Below the pieces are notes generated by a model. It was not told the origin of the DNA and did not search any database. It was given only the letters and a program-made list of their open reading frames with translations. Positions 1 through 6,189 of a stretch of 6,189 bases of DNA are shown here, one piece after another. Numbering within the stretch: position 1 is the first letter of the stretch; each line of letters begins with the position of its first letter. Origin of the DNA: Anaerolineales bacterium (GTDB lineage: Bacteria > Chloroflexota > Anaerolineae > Anaerolineales > UBA4823); assembly GCA_026415275.1 (NCBI GenBank), contig JAOAHK010000165.1, forward strand, positions 1-6,189. The letters run 5' to 3'. Position numbers and translations under genes: made by a program.

Positions 1-774
1 CGATAATTGGTCAATTTCGTAAAAACCCGGCATGCGTGCGCTGTAAATTTGACGACAGGCGCTCATCAAGTCCAATTTGGCAACTTCTAATTGCTCAAGG
101 TCAAGGGAAGGGCGGATATTTGAAGATAACACCAACGTCCCCAATGAACCCAGTGTGCTTTTTACCTGCTCGTGAATGGCGGTATTTCCAACATAGAGAA
201 CATATGGGCGATTGTCTTCATTGCTAAGCAAACAAGCCAACCCCACCGGTTCAAGCATTTGCATCACCGCTCGTTGCGCGCCGCCCTCGGTGCCACCCGA
301 AACAACGATCAAATCGGGTTGAGACTGAAGGATGCGGTTAAGGCGATCTTGCAAATTCCTGTGATCGCCCAAGTGAATTTGATCGACGACTTGAGTATAA
401 GTGGTTGAAAGCAGATTTAAGGCGCTTTCCAGTGAAACATCCGCTAACAAACCAACCACAATTGCCCTTAGAGGAGGACCGGCTGATACGGTGGCGACAA
501 CCAAGTCAACCCCGTTTCCATCCGCTCGAGAAGGGACGATCAGCTTTGCTTCTTCGTCTAGTAAAACTCTCCCTGTAATTTGCTGTAGGCGATCAACAGC
601 TTGGTGTACTCCTTCGCTGAGATCATGGTAGGGTGCATTGACGGTTGAAGGAGCCTCACCGCTCCCCAAGTAACGATAACGGGCATCGACTACGTCAAAG
701 AGGCTGGCACGGGTTGTGACGGTGCCAATGTCCAATCCAAGTAAAGAATCTGCCTTGACGAAGGAAACCGGCAT
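1..774 (-). CDS. MutL-family (glutamate mutase L-like) ASKHA protein, N-terminal part, cut by the left edge
   Basis: The first 258 codons are present and the reading frame stays open to the window edge, so the C-terminus is missing. Residues 13-22 (GLDIGTVTTR) form the phosphate-1 loop of the actin/sugar-kinase/Hsp70 (ASKHA) fold. Residues 156-166 (IVVSGGTEGGA) match the second glycine-rich nucleotide-binding motif, which in the MutL family usually reads AGGTDGG. Residues 94-111 (ATVSAGPPLRAIVVGLLA) align with the family block that usually carries SSAAGGL; the Gly-Gly is replaced by Pro-Pro. MutL is named from clostridial glutamate mutase loci, where it is thought to help the B12 enzyme. No mutase subunit is visible here, so another ATP-dependent role at the membrane is possible. 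The ATG lies 2 bp after the stop of the preceding gene, with a weak AAGGG (783-787) 8 nt upstream. It is the last visible gene of the six-gene minus operon. Family assignment is fairly sure; function is not. Confidence 0.85.
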   Translation of the reverse strand, partial: MPVSFVKADSLLGLDIGTVTTRASLFDVVDARYRYLGSGEAPSTVNAPYHDLSEGVHQAVDRLQQITGRVLLDEEAKLIVPSRADGNGVDLVVATVSAGPPLRAIVVGLLADVSLESALNLLSTTYTQVVDQIHLGDHRNLQDRLNRILQSQPDLIVVSGGTEGGAQRAVMQMLEPVGLACLLSNEDNRPYVLYVGNTAIHEQVKSTLGSLGTLVLSSNIRPSLDLEQLEVAKLDLMSACRQIYSARMPGFYEIDQLS

Positions 775-776
775 GA

Positions 777-1478
777 TTAGAACCCTTGTTGGATCAAATT
801 CACGAAGTCAAGCAGCGTTCGAGCGCGCTCCACCAACGCAACAAACCCCGCCTTGAGTAAGCCGGCGAAGATCAATCCTAAGGCAATTGCGATGAAAAAT
901 TGTCCCATCCAGCCCAAGGTCTCAATCCACTCCAGACGGCGCGGGGGACCACTTGCGCGCGGCCGCGCTCCATAGTGAAAATAAGAAAGTGTTACCACCG
1001 TACCGAACAAGATCAGAAAACCTTGAACAATGACTGAAATGCGGTCTTGCGCAGCTAAACTTGCCTGTGCGAGGTCAAATGGGCTAATCACGGCTGAAAT
1101 TTGCGGCACCAGAGTACCCTGGATAGCACCACCGATCAAGGCTGCCAAACCAACCCCAACCAAAAAAGCTAAGCTCAAATTTCCAAGGATGGAAAAACGG
1201 GTTGAAACCTTAAACAAAAGCAACCCACTGAGCACTAGAGGCACAGCGATTTGAATTGCCCCCCCAACCGGGTCTCTCAATAATGGCTGAAAAAGCAAAG
1301 GGTAGATCACACTGTTGAAAGACAATAAGACAGCATAACCAGCCATCAACCCCACATAGCCATAGAAGATCAACCGAACCAAGAAATGGTCACCCAAAAG
1401 ATAGCTAAAGACCAGTAAAGTCAAGAGGACACCGACTGCACCACCGAGCAATTCTAAGAAAGGTAACTCAAAGGTCAT
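777..1478 (-). CDS. polytopic membrane protein, about six membrane segments, function unknown
   Basis: A 233-aa protein that I do not recognise by family. Hydrophobic stretches suggest membrane segments near residues 8-27, 33-55, 75-91, 99-121, 147-167 and 189-214. A basic, proline-rich loop at about 170-183 (ARPRASGPPRR) is probably cytoplasmic. The fourth segment is very glycine-rich (VGVGLAALIGGAIQG, about 107-121), as in tightly packed or oligomeric helices. The C-terminal tail, about 215-233, is amphipathic. Its ATG overlaps the stop codon of the 709-aa gene in an ATGA tetranucleotide (1475-1478), and GGAGG (1489-1493) lies 10 nt upstream, so translation is probably coupled. It sits between the large zinc-ribbon membrane protein and the MutL-like gene, which makes it a candidate integral subunit or channel-like core of a complex with them; that role is inference. 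Confidence 0.85.
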   Translation of the reverse strand: MTFELPFLELLGGAVGVLLTLLVFSYLLGDHFLVRLIFYGYVGLMAGYAVLLSFNSVIYPLLFQPLLRDPVGGAIQIAVPLVLSGLLLFKVSTRFSILGNLSLAFLVGVGLAALIGGAIQGTLVPQISAVISPFDLAQASLAAQDRISVIVQGFLILFGTVVTLSYFHYGARPRASGPPRRLEWIETLGWMGQFFIAIALGLIFAGLLKAGFVALVERARTLLDFVNLIQQGF

Positions 1479-3604
1479 GCAGGTTTCTCCTCCACTTTTG
1501 CCTTAGGCCGCACCAATAACCCAAGCAACAGGTAAATAAAGGCGCCTAAGCTAATTAAGACTACTCCCGTCAAAGCCACTAAAGTATAGGTGTCCCAGAG
1601 TTGCATCGCCCAGCCTGGGCGCGCCGACTGCGTTTCGTAGATCGCTCCATCGCGGATTCCAGCGATGACACTCTGAACTTGGCGCGGATCGGCTTGGTAA
1701 TATGGGAGCAAAACGGGTTCAACTTGAGCGCTAACTGCAAACATTAAGCGTGTTTCGGCTAGGCCTCCCTTCAATTGTTCAATCCATTGGCGTGCCCGGG
1801 TCGAGTCTTCGGTAATCACAAGCACAAGGTCAAAATCGGCGAGCGAGCGGATTTTTTGCAAACGTTCAGCTTCCCATGCTGCTTCCCCATCCACAGAGTT
1901 TGGCAAGATATCGGTCATGGATTGGGCAAAGGCTTGCATGCCCGTCACACCGCCGGGCAGATAGCCCAAATTCAACCATCCTGATCCAGGTTGATAGGAA
2001 TGTCCGCTCACTTGGCTCACTTGTCTGAGTAAACGATCCGCTTGCAAGGCACCGTTTTGATTCGCAGAGACCAGCACAAAAAATGCACCTCGGCTCATCA
2101 TTTGATCTAACAGGGCTTGGGTGGTTGCCTGCATTTCAGCAAAATCACCCCCCTCAATATCTACGATCAATAAGATCGTCGGCTGAGCAGGAAGCTGATT
2201 GACAGCTTGCATCGCATCCAAGACCGCTACGCTGAGTTCCTGAGGGACACTTGAAAACGGACGCAGAATCAACCCAACCATCGCTGCGGCAAACAAGGAC
2301 AGAAAGATCAGCACCTTCCACAGGGTATGGGGTTTCGCCCGCTTTGTCGGTGGGATCGGCTTCGGTTTGCCCTCCTCTTCGATCAGCTTCAAGAATAACT
2401 CCGCCTGAGCTCGTTGCTTCTCAGTAACCAACAGTTCAGATAGCGCTTTCGCTGGCTTTTTCTGCTCCGCAACCAACGGTTCCGCGGGTAACACTCCGCG
2501 CAAACCATGCAAAGGGCCAACAACTTCAATCGGAATCTCTTCTTTCGGGAGAATTTCCTGAGGTTCTTGGCGAGAAACCTCTTGATCCTTTTCCTCTATA
2601 AGCACTTCATCGGTCGGTGGAGTTAAGCCCTCTATCACAGTATCGAGCTCTGGCTCAATGGTGCGTTCTACGTCAGCGAGCCACGCTGGAAATTCGATTT
2701 CACTAAGTGTCTCGTCAGTTTCCACGAACGGTGGCACAACCCCCTGTAAGAATTCGGGAGGCATTTCTGGTTCTACGGTTTCGCCTTCAACCCATTCCTG
2801 ACCAGGCAGAGTTTCCAACCAAGGGGGAATTTCGCTCATCCAATCCCCTTCTTCAGTTGGCAAAGCGGTTAGGGTCTCTTTGCCTTCGGCAATTTCCGTT
2901 TCTTTTTCTTCATCATACTTGTCCGGCGGGAACAAAGTAGACACCTCTTCCAAGTCAAAGGGTTCAATCCCCTCAAACGGAGGTACAGCTTGGCCAGTCT
3001 CTCTCAAATCTAAGCCTTGAGCAGCGCCTGATTGTAACTCAAGCCATTCCTGGTCAAAACCGATTTCCTCGAAAGGCACCTCTGTGAAAGGTGGAACTTC
3101 CCTTTGCTCTGATGAAACTTCGGTGGATACATCTTTTGCTTCGCCTTGATCAAAATCCAACCAAAAGGGTATCGGTTCCTCTGGTTCACTGAACCGGTCG
3201 GATTGAGATTGTCGTTCCTCATCGCTCATTCGCCCGGCTCGCAGCGAGCGCAACCATTCGGGCACATCCTCTTCGGCTGAAGCCCCACCAGAAAAGATCT
3301 CGTTAAGAATATCCTCGCGGTCTTGTGTCCCTTCAGGTAAAATGGGCGTTTCTTCTCCGAGCTCTTCAGGGTTAAAGGCTTCCCCTTCAGTCATTTGACT
3401 ACGGCTGGATAGCAACCAATCTGGAAGCAATGGCTCATCCGCTTGAATTGGCGCTTTGTTTTTTGTGATTCCTTCTTCAATCGCAGAGCTTTTCCCCTCA
3501 GGGGGTTCGGACCACAACGGTTTCAAACGGGCTTGGCAATACTGACAAACCTCCAAATGAGGGGGATTAGCTTGTCCACACATAGGACAGCGTTGGGTGT
3601 CCAT
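1475..3604 (-). CDS. zinc-ribbon protein with long acidic WL-repeat linker and membrane-anchored C-terminal domain
   Basis: A 709-aa mosaic protein. Residues 6-23 form a zinc ribbon (C6-x2-C9-x10-C20-x2-C23). Residues about 32-380 are acidic, rich in Pro, Glu and Asp, and probably disordered. This stretch holds six Trp-Leu motifs: PDWL 61, PEWL 115, PFWL 146, QEWL 185, PPWL 260 and PAWL 306. It also holds VPPF at 170, 207 and 290. Residues 365-376 (LHGLRGVLPAEP) look like a separate conserved box. Residues about 384-411 form a charged amphipathic helix. A membrane segment follows at about 429-447. The next roughly 215 residues look like a folded alpha/beta domain with hydrophobic strands (TILLIVDIEG 476-485, FFVLVSA 508-514, FDLVLVIT 591-598, LMFAVSA 620-626). 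A second membrane segment spans about 673-697 and ends in a basic tail. With the zinc ribbon in the cytoplasm, the alpha/beta domain should face outside. The ATG has GGAG (3613-3616) 8 nt upstream and lies 3 bp after the previous stop. Proteins of this architecture are, as I recall, common in Anaerolineae. Biochemical function is unknown; scaffold or receptor is a guess. Confidence 0.9.
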   Translation of the reverse strand: MDTQRCPMCGQANPPHLEVCQYCQARLKPLWSEPPEGKSSAIEEGITKNKAPIQADEPLLPDWLLSSRSQMTEGEAFNPEELGEETPILPEGTQDREDILNEIFSGGASAEEDVPEWLRSLRAGRMSDEERQSQSDRFSEPEEPIPFWLDFDQGEAKDVSTEVSSEQREVPPFTEVPFEEIGFDQEWLELQSGAAQGLDLRETGQAVPPFEGIEPFDLEEVSTLFPPDKYDEEKETEIAEGKETLTALPTEEGDWMSEIPPWLETLPGQEWVEGETVEPEMPPEFLQGVVPPFVETDETLSEIEFPAWLADVERTIEPELDTVIEGLTPPTDEVLIEEKDQEVSRQEPQEILPKEEIPIEVVGPLHGLRGVLPAEPLVAEQKKPAKALSELLVTEKQRAQAELFLKLIEEEGKPKPIPPTKRAKPHTLWKVLIFLSLFAAAMVGLILRPFSSVPQELSVAVLDAMQAVNQLPAQPTILLIVDIEGGDFAEMQATTQALLDQMMSRGAFFVLVSANQNGALQADRLLRQVSQVSGHSYQPGSGWLNLGYLPGGVTGMQAFAQSMTDILPNSVDGEAAWEAERLQKIRSLADFDLVLVITEDSTRARQWIEQLKGGLAETRLMFAVSAQVEPVLLPYYQADPRQVQSVIAGIRDGAIYETQSARPGWAMQLWDTYTLVALTGVVLISLGAFIYLLLGLLVRPKAKVEEKPA

Positions 3605-3607
3605 CCG

Positions 3608-4246
3608 TTACTCTCCGTAAGGTCGATCGAGACCGAACAAAACCCGTATCCCGGTGATCACACTGCCAAGTGCCACCCCGAGGAGCAGCCCGCGCACCCC
3701 CGCTGTGCCCAAAACCCGAAATGCCAAGGAGAGGAGACTATCTCTTCCATGCAAGAAGGGAATTTCGATTCCCAGTAAGGGGATTGAACTGAGCAAAGAG
3801 AGGATTATCGTAGCCAGAAAGACAAAATTGAACACAGACAGTCGATTTTGAAGCAAGCGAGTGAGCGCATAAATTAGCGTGACCAGGATCACAACAAACA
3901 AGCTTGCTTCTATAGGCACAATCACATAATCGACAAGGGCGCGGTTGAGCGAATTCTGAATGCCCAACAGTCCACCCACCGATAAAGAGAGCACAAAGCC
4001 AACAAAAAACATGAAGCTATACACCGCTTTCGCTGGGCTCTCTCTTAACCGGCTCCAATGAACTCGTAAAAGATTAAAAACGCCAAGCATCAAGGCAACA
4101 GCAGCCAAAATCACCCCCCATTGTAAGAAACGAAAACGAAGCTCGCGTAACATCTCAAAGTCTATAAAATAGCCCAATAACACAATCAAACCCGTGACTA
4201 GGGTGACAAATGTTGAAAACGGTGAATGCAGAAAGGACCGCTTCAT
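3608..4246 (-). CDS. polytopic membrane protein, six predicted membrane segments, function unknown
   Basis: A 212-aa hydrophobic protein without a family I can name. Likely membrane segments lie at about 10-28, 41-60, 74-96, 106-129, 137-160 and 183-205. Short basic loops fit cytoplasmic positions, for example residues 61-73 (with R61, R66, R68, K73) and 130-135. No enzymatic motif or transporter signature is visible. Pro111 followed by Glu113 (IVPIEASL, 109-116) puts a charged residue inside or at the edge of the fourth segment, a possible functional site. The ATG overlaps the stop of the preceding gene as ATGA (4243-4246). No strong Shine-Dalgarno is visible upstream, so its translation probably depends on ribosomes finishing the 245-aa gene. 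In size and number of segments it resembles the 233-aa membrane protein further along the operon. I see no clear sequence similarity by eye. Confidence 0.85.
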   Translation of the reverse strand: MKRSFLHSPFSTFVTLVTGLIVLLGYFIDFEMLRELRFRFLQWGVILAAVALMLGVFNLLRVHWSRLRESPAKAVYSFMFFVGFVLSLSVGGLLGIQNSLNRALVDYVIVPIEASLFVVILVTLIYALTRLLQNRLSVFNFVFLATIILSLLSSIPLLGIEIPFLHGRDSLLSLAFRVLGTAGVRGLLLGVALGSVITGIRVLFGLDRPYGE

Positions 4247-4980
4247 AACCCAACGAGCTTAACCACACTCGCAATAAGCAAGAAACCAATAACAATCCAA
4301 CGCGCAAGATCTTGGGCTTGGAGAGATGCGCGCTGAATCGGTTCTCCATCCATATAGGCAACGGCTGCAAAAACCTCTTCACCAAGCAAGGGATATGTTG
4401 CTCCAGCAGCGAAGATAGCTTGAGCGGATAAGTCATCACTTCCCGCAATGCTCAAATTCCCTTGCTGATGAGAAGCATCACTGATCAGAGCAGCTTCGCT
4501 TCCGAAATGGCCAATTAACAAATCTACGGCTACTCGCTGATCGCGCAGTTCCATCTGAGAGCCTATTGCGTAGGAAAAGGGAGTTGTGCCGGATAACAGT
4601 GCTTTTTGAGGGAGGTTTTCTGGAGCTAAACCCAATTGTCGTGATGCTGTTCGCAAACTGTTTTGGGCTAAGATCATCAAGCTGCCTTCACCGCAGGTAG
4701 CAATCGGGGGACGGTCACTAATCAAAGCTACGTTGGTCAATCGCTTCAGGGCACCCAAACCGATCAAGGCTGAACCGAAGTTCTCACTGAGGATGATGCC
4801 TCTGCCTAGGGAGACATGCATCCGCTTCCCATCTTCTACGGCTAACCCAATGGCGCGGCGCAAGCGTTGAAAAGCGGGCATTTCCCTTAGAGTATAAGGG
4901 TTTCTCGTTTGCGTTATGGTGAGGGTGACAACCAAAATCCCCAGGGCAATGAAGATAAGCAAGCCAATCCCATCACTCAC
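4243..4980 (-). CDS. protein with N- and C-terminal membrane anchors and central soluble domain (DUF6754-like), function unknown
   Basis: A 245-aa protein with one membrane segment at each end (about 4-22 and 227-244) and about 200 residues of soluble domain between them. The central part begins with a basic stretch (residues 31-60) that includes GKRMHVSLGRG (51-61). It continues with alpha/beta-looking segments such as NVALISDRPPIATCGEGSL (83-101) and VAVDLLIGHFGSEAALISDA (150-169). From memory, GKR-H-SLGRG and the overall layout resemble the uncharacterised DUF6754 family; I cannot check this here. Translation starts at GTG 4980, supported by GGAGG (4988-4992) 7 nt upstream; the first downstream ATG is much farther into the domain. 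The start overlaps the end of the 124-aa gene by 8 bp, and the stop overlaps the next start by 4 bp. This is the second gene of the operon. With both ends anchored, the soluble domain lies wholly on one side of the membrane; the basic residues after the first segment favour the cytoplasmic side. Confidence 0.87.
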   Translation of the reverse strand: MSDGIGLLIFIALGILVVTLTITQTRNPYTLREMPAFQRLRRAIGLAVEDGKRMHVSLGRGIILSENFGSALIGLGALKRLTNVALISDRPPIATCGEGSLMILAQNSLRTASRQLGLAPENLPQKALLSGTTPFSYAIGSQMELRDQRVAVDLLIGHFGSEAALISDASHQQGNLSIAGSDDLSAQAIFAAGATYPLLGEEVFAAVAYMDGEPIQRASLQAQDLARWIVIGFLLIASVVKLVGL

Positions 4981-5347
4981 GAACCAGCCTCCCCTCTTTT
5001 TCCAAGAGATTTAGGAAGTATTCGTGGCTCAAGTCATCCTCTAGCAAAGCACCCAAAGCGCGGATGTTCTCCCTTGCTTCTTTGGCCGGAAGAAAAGGTT
5101 CAAGCAGATACACGCCTTGTGCAAAAAGGATGCTCAGACCGCTAAATTCGGATAAGAAGAGGTAGCTCAATTGTGAAAACCCCCAGCGGTGGAGCATTTT
5201 CGCCCATTCAAGCCAGATATGGTGGTAATTCTCCATTATTTTACAGTATAGCACAAATTCGGCAAAGGGCATACAGTCAATTTGGTATTTTTTCAGCAAC
5301 CAACGAACAAAAATTCTTGCTAAACGCACCCGATCAGGATGATGCAA
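4973..5347 (-). CDS. small soluble protein of unknown function, first gene of the minus operon, TTG start or disrupted start
   Basis: A 124-aa protein, rich in Leu, Trp, His and Arg, apparently all-helical, with no signal peptide and no family I recognise. Residues 6-20 are basic (RVRLARIFVRWLLKK) and could touch membrane or nucleic acid. Residues 40-55 carry many aromatics and His (NYHHIWLEWAKMLHRW). The end is acidic then charged (LLEDD 101-105, LLEKEGR 114-120). The frame opens with TTG at 5347, immediately after an in-frame TAA (5348-5350). TTG has no Shine-Dalgarno at proper spacing. Four codons further upstream, an in-frame ATG (5357-5359) has an excellent GGAG (5365-5368), but the codons are ATG GCA AAA TAA. 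So either translation reinitiates at TTG, or a single CAA-to-TAA change, natural or a sequencing error, has cut a gene that began at 5359. Later starts (GTG codon 7, ATG codon 26) lack a good ribosome site. Its end overlaps the next gene by 8 bp, which argues that the rest of the gene is real. Confidence 0.72.
   Translation of the reverse strand: MHHPDRVRLARIFVRWLLKKYQIDCMPFAEFVLYCKIMENYHHIWLEWAKMLHRWGFSQLSYLFLSEFSGLSILFAQGVYLLEPFLPAKEARENIRALGALLEDDLSHEYFLNLLEKEGRLVRE
4988..4992 (-). promoter_or_regulatory. Shine-Dalgarno deciding the GTG start of the 245-aa gene
   Basis: Read on the minus strand this is GGAGG, inside a longer AGGGGAGG, with a 7-nt spacer to GTG at 4980. It lies within the last codons of the 124-aa gene. 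This near-ideal site supports the GTG over any later ATG. Confidence 0.75.
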
Positions 5348-5364
5348 TTATTTTGCCATTCTGA

Positions 5365-5368
5365 CTCC
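5365..5368 (-). promoter_or_regulatory. Shine-Dalgarno GGAG in front of ATG 5359 (start of a 3-codon ORF or of the intact 124-aa gene)
   Basis: On the minus strand GGAG is followed by TCAGA and then ATG at 5359, a 5-nt spacing. The ATG is in frame with the 124-aa gene but meets TAA at its fourth codon. A ribosome site this well placed for only three codons suggests either a leader mini-ORF that feeds reinitiation at TTG or a broken original start. Confidence 0.5.
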
Positions 5369-5379
5369 GAATATGACAG

Positions 5380-5408
5380 GTGACAAACAAAATTATGCCA
5401 TATATTAC
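5380..5408 (+). promoter_or_regulatory. weak candidate sigma-70-type promoter for the oxidoreductase gene
   Basis: GTGACA (5380-5385, five of six matches to TTGACA) and TATTAC (5403-5408, four of six to TATAAT) are 17 bp apart. An alternative -10, TATATT (5401-5406), gives a 15-bp spacer. Transcription from here would leave a leader of roughly 105 nt. A second weak pair is TTGATT (5427-5432) with TGTCTA (5451-5456). Short matches like these arise by chance in AT-rich DNA. Confidence 0.2.
5392..5400 (-). promoter_or_regulatory. candidate extended -10 of the minus operon
   Basis: On the minus strand this reads TGGCATAAT, which is a TGn extension plus CATAAT, five of six matches to TATAAT. Transcription would start near 5385, leaving about 25 nt before ATG 5359 or 37 nt before TTG 5347. 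No good -35 stands at 17 bp; TTGCCA (5412-5417) is only 13 bp away. An extended -10 can work without one. Confidence 0.3.
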
Positions 5409-5415
5409 TATGGCA
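5396..5415. promoter_or_regulatory. 20-bp interrupted palindrome, candidate operator
   Basis: TGCCATA and TATGGCA are perfect 7-bp inverted repeats separated by the 6-bp spacer tattac. Arm length and centre-to-centre distance suit a dimeric helix-turn-helix regulator. The palindrome overlaps the candidate -10 elements of both directions, so one bound protein could control the two transcripts together. It does not match the Rex, FNR or LexA consensus. It has no T-run and is not a terminator. Confidence 0.4.
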
Positions 5416-5485
5416 AAGTTTTAACGTTGATTACACTTTATTCTGACATTTGTCTAGACCATACCATCCAAAACAACGTGGATGA

Positions 5486-6189
<704 letters not shown>

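Noticed and set aside
36..631. Three plus-strand open frames of 63 to 78 codons
   Set aside because: They lie antisense to the MutL-like gene, whose frame is open throughout and carries family motifs. The products look like random basic peptides.
1775..2940. Plus-strand open frames inside the 709-aa gene
   Set aside because: Shadows of a long acidic coding frame; no ribosome site or recognisable domain.
3010..3222. Minus-strand 70-codon frame inside the 709-aa gene
   Set aside because: Alternate frame within the acidic linker; no family features, no ribosome site seen.
3443..3851. Plus-strand frames of 111 and 65 codons over the junction of the zinc-ribbon and membrane genes
   Set aside because: Antisense to two well-supported genes; the longer one contains mostly antisense of the zinc ribbon and shows no domain.
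5396..5415. Reading the palindrome as a terminator
   Set aside because: Arms are AT-rich with no following T-run, and neither flanking gene ends here.
5452..5459. GTCTAGAC 8-bp palindrome
   Set aside because: Too short to separate from chance, and not flanked by further symmetry.

Overview
This window looks like a chromosomal segment of a bacterium, most likely an anaerobic member of the Chloroflexota (Anaerolineae-like). That assignment is an inference. It rests on a MutL-family ASKHA protein next to membrane proteins, a large acidic zinc-ribbon protein with repeated Trp-Leu motifs, and a divergent pyruvate:ferredoxin oxidoreductase. No rRNA or other taxonomic marker is present. I see no tRNA, rRNA, CRISPR, insertion sequence or phage gene.

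Layout: about 5.35 kb on the minus strand is one compact run of six genes, read from right to left. They are a 124-aa unknown protein (TTG start, 5347-4973), a 245-aa protein with a membrane segment at each end (GTG start, 4980-4243), a 212-aa polytopic protein (4246-3608), a 709-aa zinc-ribbon/acidic-linker/membrane protein (3604-1475), a 233-aa polytopic protein (1478-777), and the N-terminal 258 residues of a MutL-family protein (774 to beyond the left edge). Consecutive genes overlap by 8, 4 or 4 bp or are 3 or 2 bp apart, so this is almost certainly one transcription unit with translational coupling. Its products should assemble at the cytoplasmic membrane: four have membrane segments, and the last is a predicted cytoplasmic nucleotide-binding protein. 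No enzyme of a known B12 pathway lies among them, so the usual name 'glutamate mutase L' probably misleads here.

The 174-bp AT-rich gap 5348-5521 is a divergent promoter region. It holds a 20-bp interrupted palindrome, a plausible extended -10 facing the minus operon, and a good Shine-Dalgarno for the plus-strand gene. To its right, on the plus strand, begins a pyruvate:ferredoxin (flavodoxin) oxidoreductase, cut by the right edge after 222 codons. Its Thr31, Glu64 and Arg114 match the known active-site residues.

The points most worth a second look are the membrane operon as an undescribed system, the multivalent WL-motif linker of the 709-aa protein, and the start of the 124-aa gene. There a well-placed SD and ATG are followed three codons later by an in-frame TAA directly abutting the TTG.
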